Assembly: GCF_014207235.1 (NCBI RefSeq)
Contig: NZ_JACHDA010000001.1
Location: forward strand, 124,001 to 188,000
Direction of reading: 5' to 3'
Length of the DNA: 64,000 nt
Origin: Sphingopyxis sp. JAI128
Lineage (GTDB): Bacteria; Pseudomonadota; Alphaproteobacteria; Sphingomonadales; Sphingomonadaceae
In this document: in pieces, positions 56,838 through 64,000 of the stretch
Numbering within the stretch: position 1 is the stretch's first letter
Layout of the letters: each line of letters opens with the position of its first letter
Notes under the pieces: generated by a model
Database searches by the model: none
Seen by the model: only the letters and a program-made list of their open reading frames with translations
What the model was told of the DNA's origin: nothing
Position numbers and translations under genes: made by a program

Positions 56838-58109
56838 TTGGATCTTGCACCCTATCGCACGCATCGGCGTATCCTGACCGCGAGCCTCGTCGGCACCGCG
56901 GTCGAATTTTATGATTTCTATATTTACGGCACCGCGGCGGCGCTGGTCTTCGGACCGCTGTTCTTTCCGGAAAGTTCGGATTCGGCGCAGCTGATGTACA
57001 GCTTCATGACTTTCGGGCTCGCGTTTTTCGCGCGGCCGGTCGGCGCGGTCGTGTTCGGCCATTATGGCGACCGGATAGGACGCAAGTCGACTCTTGTCGC
57101 ATCGCTGATGCTGATGGGCGCGTCGACTTTGCTGATAGCCTTCCTGCCCACCTATGCGATGGTCGGGTGGGTTGCGCCGCTCCTGCTCTGCATATTGCGC
57201 TTTGGGCAGGGTTTTGGCCTGGGCGGCGAATGGGGCGGCGCGGCCCTGCTGGCGGTGGAGAATGCGCCGCCGGGATGGAAGTCGCGGTTCGGCATGTTCC
57301 CGCAATTGGGTGCGCCTGTGGGCTTCATTGCGGCCAACGGCCTGTTCCTGCTGCTCGGTCTGGGGCTGAGCGACGCCGATTTCACGGCATGGGGCTGGCG
57401 CATCCCGTTCCTTCTGTCGGCGATCCTCGTCGGGCTGGGGCTGTGGGTGCGGCTCAAGATCGGCGAGACGCCCGATTTCGCCGCGGCACTCGATAAGAAG
57501 GCGCCGGTGGCGATGCCGCTCGGCGACCTGCTCCGGCACCATCTGGTCGCAACGCTTGCCGGGACTTTCGCGGTCGTCGCCTGCTTTGCCATCTTCTATC
57601 TCGCGACGAGCTTCGCGCTCGGTCACGGGACGATGGCGCTGGGATATCCGAAGGAGCAGTTCCTGCTGGTCCAGCTCGGCGCGATCCTGTTCATGGCGAT
57701 CGGTATCGTCTTCGCGGGCTATTGGAGCGATGCGTCGAGCGAACAAAAGGTCCTGACATGGGGCTGTGCCGCAACGATGCTCGTCGGCTTCCTGTTCGGC
57801 CCCGCGCTGGGCTCGGGAAGCTGGCCGCTCGTCTTCCTCGGCCTCGCGTCCGCGCTGTTCGTCATGGGCCTCGTTTATGGGCCGCTGGGCAGTTGGCTGA
57901 CGGGACTCTTCCCCGTCCAGCTTCGCTACACGGGCGCGTCGGTGGCGTTCAACGCCGGCGGCATATTGGGCGGCGCTATGGCGCCGATCATCGCGCAGGC
58001 GCTTGCCGAACGCGGCGGAACCGCGACGGTCGGGCTGTACCTCGCGCTCGCAGGCGTGATAAGCTGGCTAGGCCTGCTGATGGTTCGCCGGGCCCCTAAG
58101 CCGGCCTGA
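56838..58109 (+). CDS. MFS transporter, metabolite:H+ symporter (MHS) group
   Basis: A proton-coupled permease of about 12 transmembrane helices. SLVGTAVEFYDFYIYGTAAA is the typical MHS first helix, and FGHYGDRIGRKSTLVASL is the MFS A motif. Relatives carry dicarboxylates, proline/betaine or shikimate; the substrate here is unknown. A TTG at 56838 preceded by GGGAAGG is chosen (423 residues). An ATG at 56754 would add 28 non-family residues and leave only 44 bases to the divergent helicase. Confidence 0.8.
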   Translation: MDLAPYRTHRRILTASLVGTAVEFYDFYIYGTAAALVFGPLFFPESSDSAQLMYSFMTFGLAFFARPVGAVVFGHYGDRIGRKSTLVASLMLMGASTLLIAFLPTYAMVGWVAPLLLCILRFGQGFGLGGEWGGAALLAVENAPPGWKSRFGMFPQLGAPVGFIAANGLFLLLGLGLSDADFTAWGWRIPFLLSAILVGLGLWVRLKIGETPDFAAALDKKAPVAMPLGDLLRHHLVATLAGTFAVVACFAIFYLATSFALGHGTMALGYPKEQFLLVQLGAILFMAIGIVFAGYWSDASSEQKVLTWGCAATMLVGFLFGPALGSGSWPLVFLGLASALFVMGLVYGPLGSWLTGLFPVQLRYTGASVAFNAGGILGGAMAPIIAQALAERGGTATVGLYLALAGVISWLGLLMVRRAPKPA

Positions 58110-58638
58110 GCAGCGTCAGTTTCGCCTTGCCGACCTTGCGGGTCGCGTCGATCTCGAAGCCTGCGATATCCACGCCCTCATCGTGCGCAGTCTCGATCGA
58201 TATCCAGCTGTCGGGGCCGATCCAGCCAAGGCGATTGAGCTTGTCGAGCGCGACGCTGCCCGCGCCCGTGTCATAGGGAGCATCGATCATCAGCAGGTCG
58301 TAACTGCGCCGCGCCGGGCCAAGGCCCAGGACCGAGCCGGCACGAATATCGGCGCGCGCCGCGGCGCCCAGCGTCCCGAGATTCTTGCGCAGCGCATCGA
58401 GCGCATCGCGGTCCTGTTCGGCGAACAGGCATTGTCCGGCACCGCGCGACAGCGCCTCGATGCCGAGCGCGCCCGAACCCGCGAAGAGATCCGCGACGAC
58501 GAGCCCCTCGAAACTGCCGAGGCGGCTCGTCAACATGGAGAACAGCGTCTCGCGGGTCCGGTCCGCGGTCGGGCGTGTCGCATCATTTTTGGGCGCGAGC
58601 AGTTTGCGGCCGCGCCATTCCCCCGCGATAATCCGCAT
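58096..58638 (-). CDS. rsmD: 16S rRNA (guanine(966)-N(2))-methyltransferase RsmD
   Basis: A 180-residue SAM methyltransferase. MRIIAGEWRGRKL is the typical start, then RPTADRTRETLFSML, the SAM site DLFAGSGALGIEALSRGA and the catalytic DAPYDTG (NPPY-type motif). It methylates G966 of 16S rRNA. The ATG overlaps the stop of the pseudouridine synthase upstream (ATGA). Its 3' end overlaps the convergent MHS gene by 14 bases. Confidence 0.93.
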   Translation of the reverse strand: MRIIAGEWRGRKLLAPKNDATRPTADRTRETLFSMLTSRLGSFEGLVVADLFAGSGALGIEALSRGAGQCLFAEQDRDALDALRKNLGTLGAAARADIRAGSVLGLGPARRSYDLLMIDAPYDTGAGSVALDKLNRLGWIGPDSWISIETAHDEGVDIAGFEIDATRKVGKAKLTLLRPA

Positions 58639-59498
58639 CACCCCATCTGCCGCCGGAATTTGAACAATTCGTCGCGCGGTACGACATCGACGGCGCCGAT
58701 CGGCATGCCGCCCAGTTCGAAAGCGCCATAGCGCGTCCGGATGAGCCGGCTGACCTGCAGGCCGAAATGTTCGAGCACCTTGCGGACTTCGCGATTCTTC
58801 CCTTCGGTCAGCGTCATTTCGATCCATTGGTTGCGCCCCGTCCGGCGTTCCAGATTGGCATCGATCTTGCCGTAACGGACCCCGTCGATCTCGATCCCCA
58901 TCGCAAGCTCCTCGAGCTCCGCCTGGCTGATATCGCCGAAGGCGCGCGCGCGATAGGTACGCTCGACCCCGCTCGCAGGCAATTCCAGCCGCCGCTTGAA
59001 CTCGCCGTCATTGGTGAGCAGCAGTAGCCCCTCCGTATTATAGTCGAGGCGCCCGACCGGCATGAGGCGCGGCAGATCCTTGGGCAACAGGTCATAGATC
59101 GTCTTGCGCCCCTTCGGATCGCGCGCCGCGGTGATGCAGCCCGCGGGCTTGTGGAAGCGATAGAGGCGCGTCGACACGGGCTTCGCAACTGGATTTCCAT
59201 CGACCGTCAGCCCGTCGAGCGACGCGAGCAGGGGGGCGGGCTGGGCGACCGTCTCGCCGTTCAGCGCGATCCGGCCTTCTTCGATCATCCGTTCGACGTC
59301 GCGGCGCGAACCGACACCCGCGCGCGCCAGCAGCTTCGCGATCCGCTGCGGCCCGTCCTCGCGTTCGGCCTCGGCCGGTTTCGGTTTGAGCACGGATGCG
59401 GCGCCGCGCGCGGCGCGGCGACCTTTCGGAGCGTCGCGATCGCCGGCGGATTTGGGCGCCGGGCGCGATGCGGTACGGGGTGGGCGGCGGGTGTTCAT
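58638..59498 (-). CDS. Pseudouridine synthase, RsuA/RluB family
   Basis: A 286-residue rRNA pseudouridine synthase. An S4 RNA-binding domain (RIAKLLARAGVGSRRDVERM) is followed by the catalytic domain with GRLDYNTEGLLLLTNDG, where Asp is the catalytic residue, and EGKNREVRKVLEHFG. The N-terminal 40 residues are a basic low-complexity tail (RRPPRTASRPAPKSAGD). RluB, RluE or RsuA cannot be distinguished with certainty; RluB is the most common in this setting. MNTRRPPRT is the selected start. Confidence 0.88.
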   Translation of the reverse strand: MNTRRPPRTASRPAPKSAGDRDAPKGRRAARGAASVLKPKPAEAEREDGPQRIAKLLARAGVGSRRDVERMIEEGRIALNGETVAQPAPLLASLDGLTVDGNPVAKPVSTRLYRFHKPAGCITAARDPKGRKTIYDLLPKDLPRLMPVGRLDYNTEGLLLLTNDGEFKRRLELPASGVERTYRARAFGDISQAELEELAMGIEIDGVRYGKIDANLERRTGRNQWIEMTLTEGKNREVRKVLEHFGLQVSRLIRTRYGAFELGGMPIGAVDVVPRDELFKFRRQMG

Positions 59499-59615
59499 GG
59501 GAACGGATGCGGCTTTCTTGTCGTTATTGTCGGAGAATAGTGTTGCCTTGTGAGCACGCTCATAGCCGGAAAAGTGTCGCTTCGTCGATGGCAAGCAGAA
59601 GCAATCTTGCACGGA

Positions 59616-59641
59616 GGAACGGAGCGAGTCATGGCGACGTT
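59616..59641 (+). promoter_or_regulatory. Possible EcfG (general stress response) promoter
   Basis: GGAAC at 59616-59620 and CGTT at 59638-59641 are separated by 17 bases, matching the alphaproteobacterial EcfG consensus GGAAC-N16/17-CGTT. The transcript would start just before the ATG at 59655. About one such match is expected by chance in 64 kb on two strands, so position rather than sequence gives it weight. Confidence 0.5.
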
Positions 59642-59654
59642 AAAGGGAGTCCTC

Positions 59655-60092
59655 ATGCTCTTTGGCCACCGCCCGACCTGCATCAAGCGCCTGCTGATCA
59701 TCGAAGATGATCCGCTGACGGCTTTCGACAATGAGCATACGCTGAAAATCGGCGGGTACGACATTGTCGCGACGGTCGATTCGGGAGAGGCCGCGGTCGC
59801 AATCTTGGCCGCAGAGGCAGTGGATGCGGTGGTTCTCGACCTTGGTCTTGCCGGGCATATGACCGGACGCGAAGTGGCCCGGCTCGCGCGCGACCGAGGG
59901 ATTCCGGTGCTGCTGGTGACGGGGCAGTGTCCCGCCGACGCCGAAGAGATCGCGATCGCCTGTCTCGGCAAGCCGCACAGCGCATCGGCGCTCGTTTCGG
60001 CGCTGAAGGCGGTCGAGACAATGGCCTGCAAGAATCAGGCACCGCGCAAGGTGGCCGGGCTGACGACCTTCTGGCGTCCCGCCGCGGCCTGA
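59655..60092 (+). CDS. Single-domain response regulator receiver
   Basis: A 145-residue CheY-like protein. LLIIEDDPLTAFDNE has the acidic pair, VVLDLGL the phospho-acceptor Asp, LLVTGQ the conserved Thr and LGKPHS the conserved Lys. No output domain follows. No partner histidine kinase is adjacent. The start at 59655 follows AAGGGAG and is inside an EcfG-like promoter's transcript; starts at 59550 or 59631 would lie upstream of or in that promoter. Confidence 0.85.
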   Translation: MLFGHRPTCIKRLLIIEDDPLTAFDNEHTLKIGGYDIVATVDSGEAAVAILAAEAVDAVVLDLGLAGHMTGREVARLARDRGIPVLLVTGQCPADAEEIAIACLGKPHSASALVSALKAVETMACKNQAPRKVAGLTTFWRPAAA

Positions 60093-60217
60093 GATGCGGC
60101 GGGGCGAGCGCAGAGGACCGATCGACGGCGATTTAGCCGCTTCCAATTTATCCCCGAAGCTTTAGGCCGTTGGTAAAACCGGCGATGACCGATCGGCGCG
60201 CGGCAAAGGGGAATATC

Positions 60218-61927
60218 ATGTCGACAGATGCGGCGATGCCGGCACCGAAGAGCTGGCGCGACAGTTTGCGCCCCTATCTCGAGCCAGCCCCGCTCGCCGC
60301 GCTGTTCCTCGGCATATCGTCGGGTTTCCCGTTTGCGATGATCGGCGCGACGCTGACGACGCGCCTCGCGCAGGACGGGATCGAGAAATCGTCGGTAACG
60401 GCCTTTGCACTGACCTTCCTGGCCTATAATCTCAAATGGGCGTGGGCGCCGGCGATCGACCGCTTTCGCATTCCAGTCCTCGGGCGCATCGGCCAGCGGC
60501 GGTCGTGGCTGATTCTCGTCGGCGCGTTGGTCTTCCTCGCGGTCACGGTGCTGGGCAACCTAGATCCCACGGCGTCGCTCGCGGTCGTGGCGCTGGCCGC
60601 GATCTCGGTAGGTCTGGCCGGCGCGACGTTCGATATCGTCATCGACGCCTATCGCATCGAACTGCTTGCGCCCGAACAATTGGGGACTGGGTCGGGCATG
60701 TCGCAATATGGCTGGCGTATCGGCGCGGCAGTGGCGGGCGCGCTGGCGCTGGTCGTTGCCGAGCGCGCGGGCTGGGGCGTCGCCTATATGGTGTGCGCCG
60801 CTCTGGTCCTGCCCGCGATCATCACCGGGTTGGTGATGGGCGAACCCGAACGCAAGATCGAGCGTCATTGGCCGGCTTATCTCTCGCGCAGATATTACGC
60901 GATCTTCATCCTCAGTTTCCCGATTGCTTTCCTCGTCGCGCGGCAGGTCGATCAATGGCTCGATGTCGACATCCTCACGCTGATGGTGCTTGTCGGCTAT
61001 CTGTTCCCGCTGTTCGACCTCTCGGCCCGCCGCGCGCGCGATATCGGGCGGAGCGGGCAGGTGAACTGGATCATCGCGCTGCCGGCGCTGGCGCTCGCCG
61101 CCGTGCTGGCGATCGACTGGGCGACGATCGCCGCCTATGTCGGCGCGACGCTGCTGGGCACCGCACTGGCCGTCGGCGCGCTCGTCATCGCGGCGCTCGT
61201 GGTTCTGCCGACCAGGTCGCGCGAAGGGCAGGCGCCCGACAAGGGCGCGGTCGGCCCGCTCGCCGAGTTCTTCTCGCGCGAGGGCGCGATCCTGATCCTC
61301 TTCTTCCTGCTGCTCCACAAGATTGGCGACACGCTCGCCAATTTGACCTTCCGCCTGCTGTTCGAAGATTTGGGCTATACCAACGACGAAATTGCCTTCT
61401 ACGACGTCGGCCTGGGCTTTTGGGCACTGCTCGCCGGGGTGTTCGTCGGCGGCATTATCTATGCCCGGCTCGGCATGAAGCGGTCGGTGCTGCTCAGCCT
61501 TGTCCTGATGGCGATTTCCAATTTCAGCTTTGCGGGGCTGGCCGCGGCGGGGCACTGCAATTGGGGGATGGCCGGCGCGATCGGATTCGAGAATTTCGCA
61601 AGCGGGATCGGCGGCGTTTGCGTCGTCGCCTATCTGTCGGCGCTTGCCGACCTGCGCTTCACCGCGACCCATTTCGCGCTCTTTTCTGCGGCGGCGAGCA
61701 TTCTCGGGCGCTTCCTGACCGGGACCAGCGCGGGCAAATTGATCGAAGCGTTCGGCTATGTGGACTTTTACCTGCTGACGACTGCGCTAGCAGTTCCCGG
61801 TATCCTGATCTTCTGGTGGATGATGCGCTCGGGGCTGGTCGATCGCTCGATCGGGACCGCGGGGGAGGTCGAGGTACCGGAAGCTTCGGCGCAGGCCGTC
61901 AGTCCGGAAACTGCCGGTTCGCGCTGA
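60218..61927 (+). CDS. MFS permease, AmpG-like (muropeptide transporter family)
   Basis: A 569-residue protein with 12 or more membrane helices. ALFLGISSGFPFAMIGATLT is the characteristic AmpG/PAT-like N-terminal helix, and LGRIGQRRSWLILVGALVF the A-motif region. AmpG imports 1,6-anhydromuropeptides for cell wall recycling and links to beta-lactamase induction; here that is inferred from similarity. MSTDAAMPAPKSW follows AAAGGGG. The 3' end overlaps convergent folC by 29 bases. Confidence 0.82.
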   Translation: MSTDAAMPAPKSWRDSLRPYLEPAPLAALFLGISSGFPFAMIGATLTTRLAQDGIEKSSVTAFALTFLAYNLKWAWAPAIDRFRIPVLGRIGQRRSWLILVGALVFLAVTVLGNLDPTASLAVVALAAISVGLAGATFDIVIDAYRIELLAPEQLGTGSGMSQYGWRIGAAVAGALALVVAERAGWGVAYMVCAALVLPAIITGLVMGEPERKIERHWPAYLSRRYYAIFILSFPIAFLVARQVDQWLDVDILTLMVLVGYLFPLFDLSARRARDIGRSGQVNWIIALPALALAAVLAIDWATIAAYVGATLLGTALAVGALVIAALVVLPTRSREGQAPDKGAVGPLAEFFSREGAILILFFLLLHKIGDTLANLTFRLLFEDLGYTNDEIAFYDVGLGFWALLAGVFVGGIIYARLGMKRSVLLSLVLMAISNFSFAGLAAAGHCNWGMAGAIGFENFASGIGGVCVVAYLSALADLRFTATHFALFSAAASILGRFLTGTSAGKLIEAFGYVDFYLLTTALAVPGILIFWWMMRSGLVDRSIGTAGEVEVPEASAQAVSPETAGSR

Positions 61928-63215
61928 GGACTTCGCCGGCGAGATAGAGCGAGCCGGCGATCAGGACGACATCTCGCGCCGGATCGGCGTCGAGCCCGCG
62001 CAGCGCGTCGGCGACTGATGCGGCGGCTTTTGCGCCGGCGCCAAAAGCCTCGGCGGCATGATACGCGTGCCCCGGCACGGGAACGACCGTGACGCTGGCG
62101 AGATGGGCCGCCAATGGCGCGACGATCGCGGCGGGATCCTTGTTCGCGAGCATGCCCGTGATCAGGTGGATACGCCGCGTCTCGCCCGCGAACTGGCGCG
62201 CGAGCGCGAGGCCGGCGTCGATATTGTGCGCGCCATCGAGCCAGATATCCGTGTTTCCGCGAAGCAGGCTGGCGAGGGGACCGGCTTCGAGGCGTTGCAG
62301 GCGGCCCGGCCAGAAGGCGTCCGCGACGCCGCGCGCGATCGCTTCGTCGCTCGGTTGCGGACCGGGCGCCAGGCGCAGCATCGCAATGGCAAGCCCCGCG
62401 TTGTGCATCTGGTGCCCGCCCGGCATCCGCGGGTGCAGCAGCGATGCGATCGAGCCCAGTTTCGACGTCCAGCGAAACCGATCGCCGTCGGCCTCGACTG
62501 CCCAGCCTTCGCCTTCGGGAAAGATCGTCGCACCGACCTCGGCAGCTTTCGCGGCGATGATCCCCTGCACGTGCGGGGGGTAAGCGAGCGTTGCCACCGG
62601 TGTGCCGGCTTTGACGATGCCCGCCTTTTCCCATGCGATGCGCAAGGCGGGATCATCGGGGGTCCCCGCCTCGGGCGCGAGCAGGAAGGCTTCGTGATCG
62701 ATACCGAGCGAGGCGATGCCGGCGGCCGAAGGGGGCGGGATGATATTCGTCGCATCGAGCCGTCCGCCCAGCCCGACTTCGACGATGCAATCGTCGGCGG
62801 GGATACGCGCAAAGGCGAGAAAGGCGGCGGCAGTGGTGACTTCGAAGAAGCTCGCGCGAAGATCGGCGGCTTCGTCGAGCACCTCCTCGAGGAGAACGGC
62901 AAGCAGGCCATCGTCGATCAGCGTCCCGGCGAGACGGATGCGTTCGTTAAATCGCACAAGATGCGGGCTGGTATAGGCGTGAACGCGGCGGCCCTGTGCT
63001 TCGAGGATCGCGCGCAGGAAGGCGCAGGTCGATCCCTTGCCGTTGGTCCCCGCCACGTGGAAGGTGCGCGGAAGCTGATTCTGCGGATTGCCGAGGCGGG
63101 CGCAGAGTTCGGCGATGCGTTCGAGACCGAGGATGTCGCGCCCCGGCGACAGCGCGGCGAGGCGATCGAGCTGTGCCTGGACCGCGGGGTCCGAGGAGTG
63201 GGCGTGGTCGGGCAT
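61899..63215 (-). CDS. folC: Folylpolyglutamate synthase / dihydrofolate synthase
   Basis: A 438-residue ligase that adds glutamate to dihydropteroate and folates. The ATP loop FHVAGTNGKGSTCAFL, TSPHLVRFNERI, DCIVEVGLGGRLDATN, IAWEKAGIVK and WLDGAHNIDAGL are standard. MPDHAHSSDPAVQAQLDRLA is chosen; an in-frame extension to 63305 passes through a palindromic repeat and is rejected. accD and folC are commonly adjacent, as here. Confidence 0.93.
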   Translation of the reverse strand: MPDHAHSSDPAVQAQLDRLAALSPGRDILGLERIAELCARLGNPQNQLPRTFHVAGTNGKGSTCAFLRAILEAQGRRVHAYTSPHLVRFNERIRLAGTLIDDGLLAVLLEEVLDEAADLRASFFEVTTAAAFLAFARIPADDCIVEVGLGGRLDATNIIPPPSAAGIASLGIDHEAFLLAPEAGTPDDPALRIAWEKAGIVKAGTPVATLAYPPHVQGIIAAKAAEVGATIFPEGEGWAVEADGDRFRWTSKLGSIASLLHPRMPGGHQMHNAGLAIAMLRLAPGPQPSDEAIARGVADAFWPGRLQRLEAGPLASLLRGNTDIWLDGAHNIDAGLALARQFAGETRRIHLITGMLANKDPAAIVAPLAAHLASVTVVPVPGHAYHAAEAFGAGAKAAASVADALRGLDADPARDVVLIAGSLYLAGEVLSANRQFPD

Positions 63216-63247
63216 TGTTGAGCCTTTGTCGTCGAGCCTCTCGCCTT

Positions 63248-63319
63248 CGTCATGCCGGACTGATCCGGCATCCATTTCCGCGCCGTCCAATGGTCCCCGA
63301 ATCAAGTCCGGGGCGACGA
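63248..63319. repeat. Palindromic repeat, diverged copy of the 39558 element
   Basis: CGTCATGCCGGA...GATCCGGCATCCAT at the left and ATGGTCCCCGAATCAAGTCCG with CGACG at the right correspond to the two arms of the repeat at 39558-39636, with several differences. It fills the gap between accD and folC. Confidence 0.7.
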
Positions 63320-63343
63320 AAAACTTGTCCCGGTTGCGCTTGC

Positions 63344-64000
63344 CTAAGCCGCCTTCTCGGGCGCCAAATAACCGATCAACCGCCCCAGCGTTTCGGGCAG
63401 ATCCTTGCGATGCACCACCATGTCGATCATGCCGTGATCGAGCAGATATTCGGCGCGCTGGAAGCCTTCGGGCAGCTTTTCGCGGATCGTATTTTCGATC
63501 ACGCGCTGGCCGGCAAAGCCGATCAGCGCCTTGGGTTCGCTGATCTGGATGTCGCCCAGCATTGCGTAGCTGGCGGTGACGCCGCCCGTCGTGGGATCGG
63601 TGAGCAGCACGATATAGGGCAGGCCCGCACGGCGCAGGCGCGCGAGCGCCACCGTCGCACGCGGCATCTGCATCAGCGACAGCGTGCCTTCCTGCATGCG
63701 CGCGCCGCCCGCGGCGGTGATCGCGATATAAGGAGTGCCGCGCTTGATCGCCTGCTCGACCCCGGCGACAAAGGCCTCGCCGACGGCGACCCCCATCGAC
63801 CCGCCCATGAAGGCAAAGTCCTGCACGCCGATCACGACACCCTGGCCCGAAATGCGACCGAAGGCGTTCTGATAGGCGTCGCGGTCGCCGGTCTGCGCGC
63901 GCGCCGCCTTGATGCGGTCGACATATTTCTTGGTGTCGCGGAACTTGAGCGGATCCTCGGGTGCGGCGGGGGCGGCGATCATCTCGTGCAGCCCGCCGTC
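63344..64000 (-). CDS. accD: Acetyl-CoA carboxylase carboxyltransferase beta subunit, N-terminus outside window
   Basis: The frame remains open to the window edge and the codons before the internal ATG at 63982 (DGGLHE) belong to AccD, so the real start lies beyond. About 219 C-terminal residues are seen, including [56 protein letters not shown] and [20 protein letters not shown], all typical of AccD. The zinc-ribbon N-terminus is off the window. It carboxylates acetyl-CoA for fatty acid synthesis and is followed by folC. Confidence 0.95.
   Translation of the reverse strand, partial: DGGLHEMIAAPAAPEDPLKFRDTKKYVDRIKAARAQTGDRDAYQNAFGRISGQGVVIGVQDFAFMGGSMGVAVGEAFVAGVEQAIKRGTPYIAITAAGGARMQEGTLSLMQMPRATVALARLRRAGLPYIVLLTDPTTGGVTASYAMLGDIQISEPKALIGFAGQRVIENTIREKLPEGFQRAEYLLDHGMIDMVVHRKDLPETLGRLIGYLAPEKAA

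Noticed and set aside
1..64000. CRISPR arrays, insertion sequences, prophage genes, rRNA operons, toxin-antitoxin pairs or defence genes
   Set aside because: None seen: no regularly spaced repeats, transposase, integrase or capsid-type proteins, or known defence domains.

Overview
The window is a gene-dense, high-GC chromosomal segment of an alphaproteobacterium. Its gene set points to the Sphingomonadales, most likely Sphingopyxis or a close relative: DUF4349 and SapC family proteins, an SDHAF4-like DUF1674 protein, a fused CysNC, a DmdC-like acyl-CoA dehydrogenase beside a MerR regulator, and sphingomonad-style palindromic repeats. Genus is an inference from content; no rRNA or species marker is present. 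I see no prophage, insertion sequence, CRISPR array or plasmid function. About 56 protein genes (one broken, two cut by the window ends) and two tRNAs were found.

Layout. 1-9 kb: the 3' end of tamB, a small lipoprotein, a manganese (yybP-ykoY) riboswitch controlling a GDT1/UPF0016 exporter, galE, tRNA-Lys, folK, a family 5 uracil-DNA glycosylase, rppH and an alpha/beta hydrolase. 9-19 kb: korAB, a YdjM-like membrane protein, a cyclopropane fatty acid synthase, a serine hydrolase, an SDR, purF, hisI. 19-33 kb: acyl-CoA metabolism. It has a MerR regulator with an operator-like palindrome, a DmdC-like dehydrogenase, a phospholipase D, then a leucine-type catabolic block (ivd, mccB, mccA, a MaoC hydratase and a CitE-like lyase). 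A low-GC membrane protein gene sits between mccB and mccA, and an M13 peptidase gene interrupts the block on the other strand.

33-46 kb: sulfur assimilation (LysR regulator, cysD, cysNC, cysQ), an SDR and an MDR oxidoreductase, a cassette of nested palindromic repeats, an MFS-cysK-SleB operon, a DUF885 peptidase and a decayed gene. 46-64 kb: rsmB, DUF1674, SapC, a FAD-linked oxidase, a DEAD-box helicase, an MDR reductase, tRNA-Ala, DUF4349, a PcrA/UvrD helicase, an MHS transporter, rsmD and an rluB-like gene, a receiver-domain protein behind a possible EcfG stress promoter, an AmpG-like permease, folC and the 3' part of accD.

Most of the region is housekeeping or central metabolism. The points most worth following are the riboswitch whose conserved 5' box contains the stop codon of the preceding lipoprotein gene, the foreign-looking gene tightly fused into the methylcrotonyl-CoA carboxylase operon, and the MaoC plus CitE-like pair at the position where the last two leucine-degradation enzymes are usually found. 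I did not find a convincing wholly new multi-gene system.
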